A stretch of DNA of 64,000 nucleotides, taken from positions 6,430,501 to 6,494,500 of the forward strand of contig NC_054757.1 in assembly GCF_018143015.1 (NCBI RefSeq), written 5' to 3'. Origin of the DNA: Lytechinus variegatus. Taxonomy: Eukaryota; Echinodermata; Echinoidea; Temnopleuroida; Toxopneustidae. Under the pieces are notes generated by a model. That model saw only the letters and a program-made list of their open reading frames with translations, ran no database searches and was not told the DNA's origin. Position 1 is the first letter of the stretch. Each line of letters opens with the position of its first letter. The position numbers and the translations under genes were made by a program. Below, piece after piece: positions 25,981 through 38,875 of this stretch.

Positions 25981-28370
25981 ATATACTTAAACAAAGAACC
26001 ACCCTATGTAAAGAATACCCCCCCCCCCAAAAAAAAAATTAAAAAATAAAAAAAATCAATTTTCTAGACATCCTTTATTTAAACAGTTCACTTTTATCCA
26101 GCTTATTAAGTATTCAGTGTGGGAAGCGATTCTCTTCGGGAGAATTCACAATTATTTCTCTGACACGGCTTAGTCGGGAAGATGTGCATAATTTACTCCT
26201 CTGTCGCTATGGCAACTCGACAATGGATTCATAATTCATAAATGTCGAGAGGAGAGTGAGGGGTTTCTATTCTTCTGTGTATTCGCTGGTCAGGTATCAT
26301 ATATATTCCAGTTATTCTCGTGCAACTCTCATGTCTAATCCCTTTTTATATTCAAATTTTTGACACTTTTAAATTGGATGCATTTTAAGGTGGGCCTATG
26401 GTTCATTTCTGGTCAGGTGAAATTTATATCAAAGATATTGTTTCAAATCAACTGGGAAAGCCTTGCTGAAGTATATTTAAGTATCTGTAATTAGATTTTG
26501 CGATTACTAAATTGAGAAGATTGCTTTAAAAATCAAATGCTTTCCCCCCCAAAAGGCTTGCACTATTAAACAAAAAACATTAAACTATGCTAGCATGAAT
26601 GTCCAGCATACTGTTTTGAGCAAAACTGCGTAAGTGGTAAAACCAGGATCACCTACATGTATATCAGCACAACAAAAGCAAGATACCCAGACTTAATAGT
26701 TATAGAAATGTCACATACGCCCTTGGGCGATGATAACGCCTCCTAGCTTTGCAAACCAGCACATTTTTTCCACCCTACTTTTTTTTTCTCTCGGTCTATT
26801 CCCATGGTGGTATTGATTTATAAGGCTATTGATGCTTGGACACGTCTCGCCTCTCCAATTTCAACAGTGTACAAACTCACTCTGCGTTTTACGAATCAAT
26901 AAAGACCCGGTATCCATTACCCTAGATAGCCTTCCCGTATTGACCATTTCTCTCCCCTTTTCAGCCTATTCTCGTTGAATATGAACTCCTAGAGGGCTTT
27001 TCATACTGTCCATATTTCCATTCCATACACATGTATTCTGTAATTATGCATAGCTCCCCTTTAATATCGATAGGAATGTAGCTGCCTGATTAGCATTAAG
27101 ATGAAAATATGTTTACATTTGTTTATAGTTTCTGAGCATCAAGGAAATGTTGTGGATTCAGTCAAATATTTAGTTAATAATGTTGAAGTCTATTTTAATG
27201 TGCATTATTATATTGATATTGTTTTCACCTGCTAATAAGGCGAGCTCTTTGCAGAAAATTATATTTCTTTTGGGGTAATCAGCAGGCATTATTTATTGTT
27301 CTTGTCATTCTTCAAAATCTATATGTGCTTTACTTGTTGTTACTATTCTGTTCTTGTAATTTACATATTATATTGTTAATTACTCATTGTTATTGTATTC
27401 TCTTGTAAATGAAAAAAAATAGATCAAATAAATATACAAGCAGAGTATTCTAATCAAATATGTACTCATTAAAAAATCTCTCTCTATATAATGATAAATT
27501 AGATAAGTATACAATCACAGAAAATGGGTAATTGCTAGTGTCACGCCTTCAAAATCAGGTTAACTGCCTCTGTCAAAAAGGAAATAACTGCTTTAAAAAT
27601 ATACAACAGACCCTGAAATCTTTTCAATTATTGCATACAAGATTTCCAGCAATCAAGATTTACAGTGTTATCTGTAATACCCTCTAAAGTAAATTATTGC
27701 TTCTTTCTCAGTATAACATAATTATCTATGAACACATGCATGACAAAATACCCAAACAAGGTCACAATTTAACGAGCAAAATGACTCCACTAATGTAATT
27801 TACCATCATCATCGTCGTAAACATGACTCTAATTACCCATGCTGCACCATGAAGCCTTCATTCTATTGATTGCCTAAGTCAATATCGGCTTCATTGCTTT
27901 CGACCGGGGCTTCATTTACAATATTACGTGGAGCAACAGCAAATTATGGGCTTTATCTGCTGAAGTCGTTGAAGTCGATACGACACCAGTGCATGCGTAA
28001 TTAAGCTGTATCATCGCGACACGCTTGTAATTAATAGCATGTTGTTATTTGCATGCAGGCTTTGGAATTAGCAGGAACATCGGTGCATGCAATGTTTGAG
28101 TATACCATGTGCATGTTCCGTTGTATTACACACATTTTGCTGCAACATAATGTTCACTTCTTCTTAATTTGAACAAATGTATCCAGGAATAAATTGATGT
28201 AGCATACAATATTCAAACAGTCAGCATAAGCTAAAAGCATATACTTTACACACTTCTTGCAGAGATTTCAATGCCAACTTTTTCTTTTGAGAATATGCAT
28301 ATTGCTTTGATGCTTTCCTGATCCCAAAAATATACAAGCATTTTTGTAACACCTGTCCTATAATACCTAA
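25981..28370. other. Presumed intronic sequence with mixed-composition islands
   Basis: At about 26130-26280 and 27810-28060 composition is more mixed and contains TAATTA, GCTATGGCAAC and ATTTGCAT words typical of transcription-factor sites. No coding signal. The regulatory reading is conjecture. Confidence 0.3.
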
Positions 28371-28746
28371 TACCCTATTCATAAACCTATCCTCCAATTA
28401 GCCGCCTAAGAGTAATGCGGATAATTCAATAAAAATTGCGTTCACAAACTCCGAAAATAAGCCACATTATTTTTACGAGCGCTCGTCCTGAAAAAGGTGG
28501 ATAATCGTCATGACAACTGCACACGCCCCCTCTGATGCGGTTGTGTTGGAAAAGGGTGACCTTGTGACCGCACCATGGCAATTATCCACAATATTTGGAA
28601 ATGCGTTCATAAACTCAAAATCTTGCCCGATGCTGCTATTATGCGGATAATAGCACCATCAAAATAATGCGGATTACTCTTGTCCTCCAATTTTACGACC
28701 AAATTATGCTGCTATTAGCCGCATAATTGGGTTTATGAAAGGGGTA
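28371..28746. mobile_element. Foldback DNA element with TACCC ends
   Basis: 376 bp with ends TACCCTATTCATAAACC and GGGTTTATGAAAGGGGTA. Inside, GCCGCATAATT and ATGCGGATAAT words recur in both orientations. No coding capacity. Confidence 0.85.
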
Positions 28747-28924
28747 TAAAATAGAATGTAAAATTCATACTGCTGAAAGCAAAATATGAAAACACCTGCT
28801 TCAAATAAGACTTAAAATAAAACTGACCAGAGGCAGAAATATAGATGTCTTGATGGGAAAAATTGTGAGGGGTATAAAAACGGACATCTTTGGCATCAGG
28901 CAATATAGAAAAAATTGACAGCTA

Positions 28925-29160
28925 GATAGGATGAAGGAAGGGAGGGGGGGAGGATAGGAGGGAGAGAGAGATAGATGACATACAGGCAGAACAACGCACA
29001 TGTATATATGTGTGTGGGGTGTGTTTGTAAGAGAGGGAGGGAAGGAGGGGGGGGAGGGAGGGAGGAAAGAAAGACAGACAGACAGAAAGAAAGAAAGAAA
29101 TTAGAAAGAAAGAAAAAAAAGAAAAAAAAAGAAAGGAAAGAAAGAAGAGAGAGAGAGACA
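28925..29160 (+). repeat. Purine-rich low-complexity tract
   Basis: GGAGG, GAAA and GAGA blocks, interrupted at about 28978-29025 by a mixed stretch with TGTATATATGTGTGTGG. Reading frames here are composition artefacts. Confidence 0.9.
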
Positions 29161-29869
29161 TAATAATAATTAAAAAAAATCAGCTTTGTTAATTTCCTAT
29201 CAATGAAGTGACATTAATACCAATGAAAATTATGGTAAAAAGTAAGTGGTAAACAGTCAGCGAGATGATCATGATTTAATGGGATGGAAGGAAGCATACA
29301 AAAATCTTTCCGACGTATTATTTCTCCAAGGTCATACTTAAAATGCATCAAAAGCTAGAATTTCATAGAAAAGTTTGTCATGAAGGTCAGCTTAGAATTT
29401 ATGCAAAATCTACAGTAGATGTAGACATAGTAGAAAGAGAATCGAGCAAAACCCAACTTTTCTAATTAAATTCACTCCACGAGTCTTCCAGAATGATTGC
29501 ATTCACCCATTAAGAATATGTTTACTAATGGGTAGGGTGCGAAATGCATGCATAACATGATCTTGAGTATAAAAGGCAAACTCTCTTCATGTCTCGACTA
29601 ATTACATCTGATGTGTGATTGTGATTGCAGTCAGGCGACTGTAATATGATAATTTATGAGAGACGGATGTGATGATGTGTTGCAAATCACATTTTGATCA
29701 CGATCTTATTTAACTCATTACAAACATATCTTTCGAATGAAATCAAAACGAAAATAAAAAATTAAATGGAGAATAATGATTTATTATTATAAAAAAAAAA
29801 TAAAGTAGTATGTCAGAGTATCTTTATATTTGAAAAAAATGTGAAAAGAGGAATAATAATCAAGGAAAT

Positions 29870-30125
29870 AGTGGATGGGAAAGATATTCAGAGGAGAGAG
29901 AATGAGACAAAAAAGGAGAGAAAGGGGAGCAGTATAGAGGACAAGAAAAAGGAGAGGGGAAAAGAAAAAGAGAGAAAACAGAACAATTAAAAAAGGGAAA
30001 ACAGGAATATTAAAGAAAGATAATGGAAAAAAAGGTAAAAAGAGAAAGAGGAAAAAAGGGAGATACAGAGTGAGAAAGAAAGAGGAATGGAAGAAAAGGA
30101 GAGAAAGAGAGGGAGAGAGAATATA
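29870..30125 (+). repeat. Purine-rich low-complexity tract
   Basis: GAGA, AAAGG and GGAAAA blocks with few pyrimidines. The 136-codon minus ORF made of Leu, Phe and Ser across it has no family features. Confidence 0.88.
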
Positions 30126-30273
30126 AGGGATCACAAGAGAGTAATGTGTGCCTTGGTAAACAGAGTATAAGAGTACAAGGCACAATGATTGTATCACGTT
30201 GCTGGCATGCGTGGATACATGTGACTCTTTTCATTCAAATTTGAATACACTCCCACAAGTTAAAGCATGACTT

Positions 30274-30426
30274 GGGGGCTGTTTCATAAAGCTGTTTGTA
30301 AGAGTGACTTTAAGAACGACTGGTGAACCTTTCTTTTGCGCTAAACCATCACCAACATATACACTATTTTCCACAAGAAAGGATCACCAGTCGTTCTTAA
30401 CTTACAAAAAGCGTTATGAAACACCC
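30274..30426. mobile_element. Foldback MITE with GGTGTTTCATAA ends, copy 2
   Basis: 153 bp, with inner arms AAGAACGACTGGTGA and its inverse. Related in its ends to the elements at 10633 and 63691. The ORF at 30304 is element sequence. Confidence 0.8.
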
Positions 30427-30440
30427 TTCGGTGCTCATTT

Positions 30441-30810
30441 TGAATACACTACTTCCATATCTACTCCAGATAACTTTATGTACACTGAAATAAATAAAAA
30501 AAACTGACACCAAATTGGCATGTTAAAACTAACACCAGTTGGTGTCACTCCAGGACCATACTCTGGGGTGTTAAAAATTACACCTCACAGATTTCAATAT
30601 GAACTACACTACTTCCATATCTACTCCAGATAACTGGATGCATAGTGCATACTGTAAAATGTAAGGTGTTAATAGTTACACCCTACAGATTGAGCATCAC
30701 AGATTTCAATATGAATTACACTACTTCCATATCTACTCCAGATAACTGATGCACAGTGCATACTTTAACACTTAAGGTGTTAATAGTTACACCATAGAGA
30801 TTGAGCTCAC
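30441..30810 (+). repeat. Three-copy tandem repeat
   Basis: CACTACTTCCATATCTACTCC starts at 30447, 30607 and 30719. Between copies are GGTGTTAATAGTTACACC-like palindromes. It begins next to the MITE ending at 30426. Confidence 0.75.
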
Positions 30811-31546
30811 AGACAAAGTCAATGTGAATGATGTCATTTGGTAGTCATTGGGTTATCCTACTTGTAAGAGTATTGTTTTTATTTCATTACAGAAGGATTT
30901 TTCCACATATAACCTCCATCTAATTGGATATACTTATCTGGAATAACTTATTTTTTTCATATAGGAAATTACTTTTAGAATCACATTCAATGTTTAAAAA
31001 TCTTTATAGGGATATTGTAAAATGAATACAATCTTTCAAAATTATTTTCATTCGGAAGATTTTTTTTGAGGGGAATTGGTAATGTGAAAATATAAAAATC
31101 TATTTCTCTTGACAAAAGCCTGAATTAGCAAGATTTGATCTGTTATATACATTCTATTCACTTCTACACATTAATCACTGGAGAGGACACATCCAAACAG
31201 ATGCAAAATATCATGCCTCAAATCTCCAGTAATTCTTAATTTTTTAAAATTAATTATAATTCATATAATTATTGTCCGTATTGTCGTTATAAAGACAATA
31301 CGGACACAATTTGAAAATTGATTTTGATTAACATTGATACTAAATGCAATTATGTTAGAATGCTCTCAAAGATGCCATGAAGAGCAAAGTGAAGACCAAG
31401 GAATATGATTCAAAATAAGATTATGCAAGTTTATTATAATGGTGAAACAAGTAAAGTGCACCCAGGGAAAAGAAGCAACACATAGAGTTAGTGATGACTA
31501 ATAACAAAGATGACTCATACAGAGGGGGGAAAGAATATGGTCTTAC

Positions 31547-31726
31547 CACGCCGCCTGGATGGAAAGTGGTGGTGGTATAACTCCAAGAATGCACGCTGTA
31601 CATGTTTGCGATGAGGTCGTCCAAACTCAGCGAGTAGGAAAACTTGTCGAGCAGCGAGGGCTCGTCATCGTCCGAAGACATCTGAGGATGCATGGCCGTG
31701 CGATTGTTCACGCGCCTCGGCACCAT
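31547..31726 (-). CDS. Probable first coding exon (60 codons) of an unidentified minus-strand gene
   Basis: A minus-strand open frame begins at an ATG at 31726 and runs exactly 60 codons to a consensus donor (GGCGTG followed by GTAAGACC), ending in phase 0. The peptide starts MVPRRVNNRT, contains an acidic Ser/Asp run (SSDDDEP) and then an amphipathic, aromatic stretch (LLDKFSYSLSLDDLIANMYS), and ends TFHPGGV. It has no signal peptide or membrane segment. Base composition is clearly richer in G+C than the surroundings, and a GC-rich stretch lies directly upstream, as expected for a first exon and promoter. An alternative start is the Met at codon 16. A pyrimidine run ending CCCCCCAG just before the ATG could instead be an acceptor, which would make this an internal exon. 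The phase matches the block at 15258-15464. I do not recognise the protein. Confidence 0.6.
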
Positions 31727-32200
31727 AGTCCGGAGAAAACTGGGGGGAGGGGGGTGGGGTGCGAGGTTGACAACAAGTCTCCGTCAGTGCGTGCGTAAGT
31801 ATGTGAGGGGGAGTGTATCCAATCGCACCTGTCTGGTAGTCCGTCCGGGCGTGATCACGCTTGCATGCGTGCGTGTGTGTCTGTGTGTATTCACGGCCGT
31901 TGATGATGCAGTATGCAGCTTTGGTTTGTGGCATTAAACACAGGCCAGATGCCAATTATCAACTATCCTATGCCTTGGATCGCGGTTGGCTGGGCATTAC
32001 CTATAACCAGCCCTCCATTCAACAAGGAACGCCCCAGGCAAATATCCCTCTCTCATCCACCGTGCAGAGCAGGAGGGGGCGGAGGAAAATAATGAATAAG
32101 TGATAATGGTGGGGATTCCTCCGTCAATACCAGCCGCTCGCTCTACTCCTCCGCTCTACCTGGATGTGGTCATCGTCATGGCGATGTGGAGAATGCATCA
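31727..32200 (-). promoter_or_regulatory. GC-rich stretch upstream of the 31.7 kb exon, candidate promoter
   Basis: Reading on the minus strand, the roughly 470 bases before the ATG at 31726 are much richer in G, C and CpG than the neighbouring DNA and contain no repeat family seen elsewhere in the window. A GC-rich patch against an AT-rich background next to a putative first exon suggests a promoter and 5' untranslated region. I see no clear TATA box. Reading frames across it on both strands are by-products of composition. Confidence 0.3.
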
Positions 32201-33914
32201 AATGGTTGCGTGTAATCCTATTCTCAAATAGACCGTCTTAGTTTGATGGCTGCGGGTAAACCCATTAATGTAATATTGATGAAAACCTCCTTATGGCATG
32301 AGACACTCTAACAATCTCCTCTCAACGTATTCATTCTGATATTTGATTTGCTTTTTACCTTTTCTGAAGAAAAAAAGATGGAGATGAAACAGCACAAAGG
32401 CAATGTCCTCAACTAATGCATGGAAAATATCTAAAAACATGAGCTCTGAAGCCTGAAATAACATCACTCTTTGAGAAATGCCTTGCCATTTTTGTTTTTT
32501 ATATTACATGACATACAAGAGAGAGAGGAAAAACACAATTTATATGAATATATGACATTTTAAAGACAATATACCAGCAATATACTTTAAAAGTAAAACC
32601 AGTTAAACAGTTACTTATATAGCAACTTAAGCACTCTCATATAAACCAACCATGAAGTTAGACCATATATATCAGCATAAAACTTCCGATGAAAAACATC
32701 TAAATATGATATCTTAACCATTGAAATTGGAAAACCTGCTACACTCATTTCCATAAATCTTATTTTAAGTTGAGCATTATAATAATGTCATGAAACTGAA
32801 TCATATCAAGTATATCATAAAAAGCTACCCTATCAGAAGAAGTAAAACCTCGACAGTAAATATTTAACCATTGCTTGGCATCCATCAAATACAACAAGTC
32901 TAATTCAACAACTTTCATTCATGTTTTATTGCCAGCATTCAAATAAGGAAACTGAAACAGAATTATTAATAGAAAACAACTCCACAAGAATTAGCAAAAT
33001 CTGAAAACCTAACCATTAAAATCAATCTCAAGCAGGACTCCTACAGAAACCGACACTATTTATTCTTACAACGAGCATCCGTCTCACTCTCATCCGTCAT
33101 GAAATACAAATGTTACTTACATCGAAAACAAAACCACAAGGAATCTCTATAAATGAAAGTTAATCAATAGCTATAATGTCTCAGGTAAAGTCCCAAGTTT
33201 TTCATGTTATACAAACAGAAACAAGCACAAAATTTGAGTAGTAAGAGTAATTCAAAAAAGATTTCAAAGACACAAATTGTCAGCCAGAATAATGGAAGCA
33301 GGCCTACCAGGACTGCATGGAAACCATGAATACCAAAGCAATATCCAATAAAAAAAACATGAAAACAGTACATAGCATATGTCCACCAAACTTTACTTGC
33401 ACTCTGCTATGCGTGTAAAATGGATACTTCATTTTTTTACAATTGCTTTTTTAAAATCATGTTTTATGCATGTCACAGAAGAACACATAACTTAACATTA
33501 AGAATGTAGGAGACACAGAACTTGAATTTCAAAAGCAGAAAAATAAGGGGCTTCAGTCTACAAGGCCCTCCGTCAACTTTCATTCTTATTATGATTCAGA
33601 GCCATTCCTCTGCGTACGAGAAGGACAAGATGTCACTCTCTCTCTTCAATTTAGAGTATTCTTGACACGTTTGCCGATGCAGAGGAGAAAAGGACAATAC
33701 AGAATATCTCCCAGCTGGCTAGTAGGTAAATAGAGAGCTACCCATGTAATTCAATTTACCCCATCTTATCAAAGCTAAATTCTGAAGCAAAATCAATACA
33801 GAAGACATATATTGTAGATGTATAGGGGCTCCCAGATCCAAAATATATCTCTCAGAGAGGATTAAAAAGAGTGGTAGCAAAATTAGCTTTTTAAAAGAGG
33901 ATGTGCGGTATAAA
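32201..33914. other. AT-rich sequence upstream of the candidate first exon
   Basis: No repeat shared with the rest of the window and no exon-like frame. If the 63.5 kb exon belongs to the same gene, this is intron. Confidence 0.5.
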
Positions 33915-34138
33915 ATGCAGTAAAACCTGTCTATAGTGACCACCCAAAGGGAAACACAAAATGTGGCCTTTATAAACAGTGGCAGCTAGACTGACGACTA
34001 TGCAGGTTCTTATACAAGAGGGAGTGCAGAAAAAATGCAGTAAAACCTGTCTATAGTGACCACCCAAAGGGAAACACAAAATGTGGCCTTTATAAACAGT
34101 GGCTGCTAGACTGATGACTATGCAAGTTCTTATACACA
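33915..34138 (+). repeat. Recent tandem duplication, period 120 bp
   Basis: Two copies starting ATGCAGTAAAACCTGTCTAT at 33915 and 34035 differ at only about three positions over roughly 100 bp. The unit includes TAGTGACCACCCAAAGGG, a word I associate with dispersed repeats of marine invertebrates. The 82-codon minus ORF simply reads it twice. Confidence 0.88.
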
Positions 34139-34351
34139 CAATCTGCCTCGATGGGAACTGGTTTGATTTGTCACTTTAGAAAGGTGGCTGCCATAAAGAG
34201 GGGACCGTTAAAAAAGGTTTGACTTTAGTACAGAAAAAAGAAGCAACTACTATGGAAAGAGCAGTGACATTTGCTGGTTAAAATAAAAAATAAAAAAATA
34301 TTGGGGAAGAGACACACATAATGTACATGTAGGTAGAGCTGAAATGATAAG

Positions 34352-34421
34352 ATGGGAAGGATCGAAGGAAGGAAGGAAGGAAGGAAGGAAGGAAGGAAGG
34401 AAGGAAGGAAGGAAGGAAGGA

Positions 34422-34516
<95 letters not shown>

Positions 34517-34605
34517 GAAGAAAGGAAGAAAGAAAGAAATAAAGAAATAAAGAAAGAAAGAAAGAAATAAAGTAAAAAAGAAAGAAAGAAAGAAAGAAAG
34601 AAAAA
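34352..34605 (+). repeat. GGAA then GAAA microsatellite
   Basis: About 60 bases of GGAA units switch to about 180 bases of GAAA units with a few interruptions. Poly-Glu/Lys/Arg frames on plus and poly-Phe/Leu/Ser frames on minus are artefacts. Confidence 0.97.
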
Positions 34606-35849
34606 TGGCAACTTCTCCAAACATGCTAAAAGGGAATTTACATTTTAAATCTTCATGGAGAGCTTTAGTGTGCAGAAGCAGCGTCGTCGTCGTTTCTTAT
34701 TCCATGAGCATATACATCTCCATCACTATGGTAACCCTATCCTCCTCCGGTAAATGCTTTGATGCCGAGCCCTAAAGCCCGCAGGGGATTTCGCGCCAAA
34801 ATGTTTGGATGTGATTACAAACATGTCAATTCGAGGAGTGAAGATGAACTCAGACAACACTCAGGCTTCCTGTAGCTGGTAAACAAGACTGTGTCAAGGG
34901 CAAGGAATTTCTTAGGGTCATCCAGGAGATGAGGACACAAAAAAGACCATGTGGGACTGTGCTTTCTGTAATGAAGGTTTGTGTTGTTCAAAGTCAGCCA
35001 CTGGGGTGCTTAACTCCACTAACTACAACCTCTCTTTTCCTTTCCAATTAGTGTTAAATCCTAAAGATAACAAATACAAGATAAATCTTAAAAATAATCA
35101 ATTTTGTAGGTTATGATTTTTCTTCAGGGGCACAAAGTGGAAAAGCAGGAGAAGAAAATGATGAATTTAAAATGCTGACAGAATCCTTAAACACAGTGCT
35201 TTATAAAAAAAAATAAAATAAAGCTAAGAAGAAACAGTAACAGATTTGATACAAGCAAGCCTAGAGCCAATACATTATCAACCTCATTTTCAAAATAAAT
35301 TGCATTTCAAGTTTCAGTTTTGAACAAGTCAATATTGAAATGCAACTGGTCTCCAAAATCAAGAGTAGATCTCTCTGTGTAGTTTTTCTTTTAATTCCTT
35401 GTTTCTTGGAGCTAGAAAATGTACATCAAATAAGTTTCAAAACATAACTATTTAATAAAAATCTAAAGATTACTTCTATTACTTCATGAATACATCTGCA
35501 AGCAAATCTAATTAACTGTATGCAAGTACAACAACTAAGTGGATTCATTTCTTTCCTTCACAATATGTTCTTCTCTCTAATAAAGTATGTTTGATATACA
35601 ACCTTGACACCCCCCAAAAAAAGTGGTTTTCCATGAAAGTAAACAGGAAGTTCCTTTCTTCTTCCAAATAAGTATCATATACCCCTATCATGACTCTAAA
35701 TTTCCATTCTTCTGTGGGATCTGCACAATTATGTAAAATCTCTTCTTTTTGTCATATCATTTCCAAATGTCTTCTTGAAGTTCATCCCACACATCAATGA
35801 CCACTGCATACTACGGATCTCAGAGCATAATCAGAGCATACTATAGAGC

Positions 35850-35990
35850 ATCCGTCTCACAACCGGGAGGTCAGGGGTTCAAACTCAGGCTGCGTCTGAC
35901 CAAAAGACATTAAAAGATGGGAGTTGCTGCTTCTCTTTTTGGCATTCAATAATTAATTAATTAAATAATTATTTCATTTCTGGTGTCTAC
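35850..35990 (+). mobile_element. tRNA-derived SINE fragment
   Basis: Carries a tRNA-like B-box region (GGTCAGGGGTTCAAACTC) preceded by AGAGCATCCGTCTCACAACC, with the first part of the head missing, and ends in a TAATTAATTAA-type tail. A different SINE family from 59236. Confidence 0.65.
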
Positions 35991-36797
35991 TTCGAACAAT
36001 AAAATATGGATTTTAAGATTTTTAAGATTTTAAGATCTGCTATCTGATAATCCAACTTATCCATACCTGAATTTCCTCAACCTCTATAAAGTTTGAATAG
36101 ACATTACATGGGACATGTTTAGGAATCAACAAAACACACCTGGATCACAGGCACAAATTGGAGGGGAAGGGGGCACATGAGGCTTGTGCTCCCCCTTACT
36201 TTGCCCTAAAATGTAGATTGTCCTTGCATTCTTCTCAACAAGTGCCCCCTTTTCTACATGTAGGTGAAAACATTAACTAGAAAGAGTGACCCACTTTCTG
36301 TGCTCCTCCTCTTTTTCCCTGCATCCACCCCTGTCCGATCAAAATTCTGAGATGTATTTCTAATCTGTTCCCACCAGCAAAGGAACCAAGGTCTCCAACT
36401 GCTCCTAGTTCAAGATCTAGGTCAGAGGTCAAATCATCAAACAGCAACAGGGGGGAAGTGGGATCAGATTTTAGGAGAGATGTTCTCACATCGTATATTT
36501 TTGCCACAGGATGTCGTTTGACAGATTAAATGAGATGGGAATACAATATAAAGGGCTATCTCTTAGTGATCCTTTCATGGCATAAATTGTGTTCCTACCA
36601 TATGTCGAATGAACAAATACTTCAGTGCGTCTATTGGGGAAAGAATACAGGAAAAGGAATATTCATTCTTGTAGATAGGTTTGTTTTAAGAGAAATGTCC
36701 CCCCCCCAAAAAAAAAAATAAAAAAATCAAATTATCCTATCCATGTGTTAATTCTATAGCATACAGTTCATTTCATTTACATTCTGACCAGTACAAC

Positions 36798-37010
36798 CAA
36801 GTCAACTTGAGATATATCACAAATCCTTTAACACAAATACAACAACATTTATATCCCCATCTTCAAAACCAGCATTCAAACAATGACAACAGTTCACATA
36901 TGTATACTTTAATAAATAAAATATCATTCTAATGAAAGACAGATATTGACGCGAGTCCAAATCGATCAACCCAAAGAGATATATCACATATCCCTTAACA
37001 CAAACAGACA
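36798..37010 (+). repeat. Diverged direct repeat
   Basis: GAGATATATCACAAATCCTT near 36809 and GAGATATATCACATATCCCT near 36976, each followed by TAACACAAA and preceded by a similar TCAAC word. Too diverged to define exact ends. Confidence 0.5.
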
Positions 37011-38875
37011 GTGTTGTGGAATGAGCAACGAGGGGACATCTTCCACAAACTGTCAAAGCCTTCCCGTGCCGCCGGACGACAGCCATCGCATTCCTTCGTT
37101 ATCAATGACCTCCTTGCAGGGTCCGTTGCTTGCATGCCGATGATAAAACATCATGGAGGCATCATTACCCTGACTCAACCTATATATACATATCACATCG
37201 GTGATAAATCTATGGACGGTGGTATACACAAGGTGTATATATAACACATCGTCATTTAAACAAGTGAGCTAATTCAATTCTCATTGCACAATATGCTCAA
37301 GTAAATCATCTTTCTCCAAAAATCTGTGCTTAAGGATGAAGACAAAATTGATTATTAGTTAGGATAGAGCCAATGATTCATTTTTTTGCTTTATCTACTG
37401 AAAAATATTCAAACTTTCAAGGTTCTTTTGAGGCAACAAACTTGCTCATTTAAATAGATAAAAATCTAAACACCTTCTTAAAATCACATGTCATGAAAAA
37501 GACATAAGTTTTCCATCGCATATCTTCAATTTGAAATTGAAAACATATCTCTTTAATTAAAAAAATTGCTGGTTACACATAGAATAAAGTAAAAAGAGCT
37601 CTGAACTAGCGCAGCTGAATATATAAAAGCTGCTCTACATGAATTCATGCTTATTGTTGATTGAAAAAATATTTCAGTGTTAAGCAAAAGTGGATAAAAT
37701 CTTATCTTTTGTTCCTGTTCAATCACTTTTAATCACTTTTCATATGTATAATTCAATAATTCACTAATATTTTTACAAAGTTTATTTGATTCTGCAGAAC
37801 GGTACCAGCAAATAGAACCTCTGTTGTGTTATTCATATTCTTCCATAATTTTTGTTGGCAAAAATAAGATTTAGGATGAAGTATCTGGAAGACTCTAGTT
37901 GCATTTTTGCTTACTGGAAAGCAATGCTGTACGGTAAAAGATGCCTAGCAACAATATACTTCCAAGAGAATATTAACGTAGACACTTTAGATGCTCTCAC
38001 CCTCTTCAAAAGACATGAAGATTCAGCCTCCTGGGAATAGCAACATTTGAACCAGTAAAGTACACTTGCAACAATGCGTGCTAGAAAGGTCCATTAAGAG
38101 ATCTTTCCTCAAAGGCAACAAGTTCCTAGGAGACATCATCTACTGATCAACTGAAAGGTTTGTAACCCCTCTTTCAATTCAAGGGCTTTCAAAGCCTCTA
38201 CTCCCTCTTTTGCCCTAAGCTTAGCAACATTTTCCAGTGAAGAAAATTCACTTCATGATACAAACTTACAAAGAAATCTTAGAAAGCTCTTCAGTCCCCA
38301 AAGGCAACCTAAGGATAGTACGTCAAGAGACGGATAGGCGTCAACTATTTCTTAAGTGTTTTCACCCACTCCCTTTAGAACTTAGTGTCAAGAAAGTAGT
38401 ACTGGTAAAAAGGTATGAACGATTTACATTGCAAAGACAAATTAAATGATCATTGTGCCACTGTTTTCATGAACTGTCCCAAGAATATTATGTAGACAGT
38501 AACAAATTTGGTTATAACTTTGTTGAAAGTTATTTTGGAGGGTTAAAGTATGTCAATGAAAATGGTGTGGTAAATATACCTGTTCCTTATGATAAACAAT
38601 TTTCACTTGTTTTGACTCAGCTACAGACCAAAAGCTTTAAAGGCTTTAAAAAAAATAACTTGTAGAGGATGATTTGCTTATAAATCACAAATTATAAAAA
38701 GTACAATTGACCTTTGACAGTTCCACCATTAATGCAATATTTGTGAAATTTCTGTGAAAACAGTTATTTTCCTATATCGCATTAATAACATGCTCTAAAG
38801 CCTGTTTGCTGAAAATAGAGAAAATATAATATGGTGGTACCTGGAAGTACAAAATTGACATCTATAGGTGGTTTC

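Larger units (their letters stand above)
23056..27881 (+). repeat. Pair of about 70-bp similar blocks 4.75 kb apart
   Basis: Only the two ends of this span are the repeat: 23056-23126 and 27811-27881. Both read AAACATGACTCTAATTACCC then ATGCTGCA, a variable gap, TTCATTCTAT and GATTGCCTAAGTCA. Neither has transposon ends. The first is abutted by the MITE at 23129. Confidence 0.7.
34606..38875. other. Long AT-rich sequence, only a SINE fragment and a weak direct repeat
   Basis: ORFs at 36277, 36817, 37852, 38237 and 38453 were read; none shows a family motif or matching splice sites. A CCCCCCCC/AAAA run is near 36701. Confidence 0.45.

Noticed and set aside
29787..30234. 136-codon minus-strand ORF that looks like a membrane protein
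   Set aside because: Hydrophobic only because the complement of a purine-rich tract encodes Phe, Leu and Ser. No motif or splice support.
31665..31955. 96-codon minus ORF overlapping the 31.7 kb exon in another frame
   Set aside because: The frame starting at 31726 ends exactly at a consensus donor in phase 0; the longer frame runs through GC-rich upstream sequence and stops at 31665.
34225..34624. Long ORFs of Phe/Leu/Ser (minus) and Glu/Lys/Arg (plus)
   Set aside because: They are translations of the GGAA/GAAA microsatellite; every frame is open because the repeat has no stops.
35855..35895. A functional tRNA gene
   Set aside because: Only the anticodon-to-TPsiC part is tRNA-like, the 5' arm is missing, and a TAATTAA tail follows, so it is a SINE fragment.
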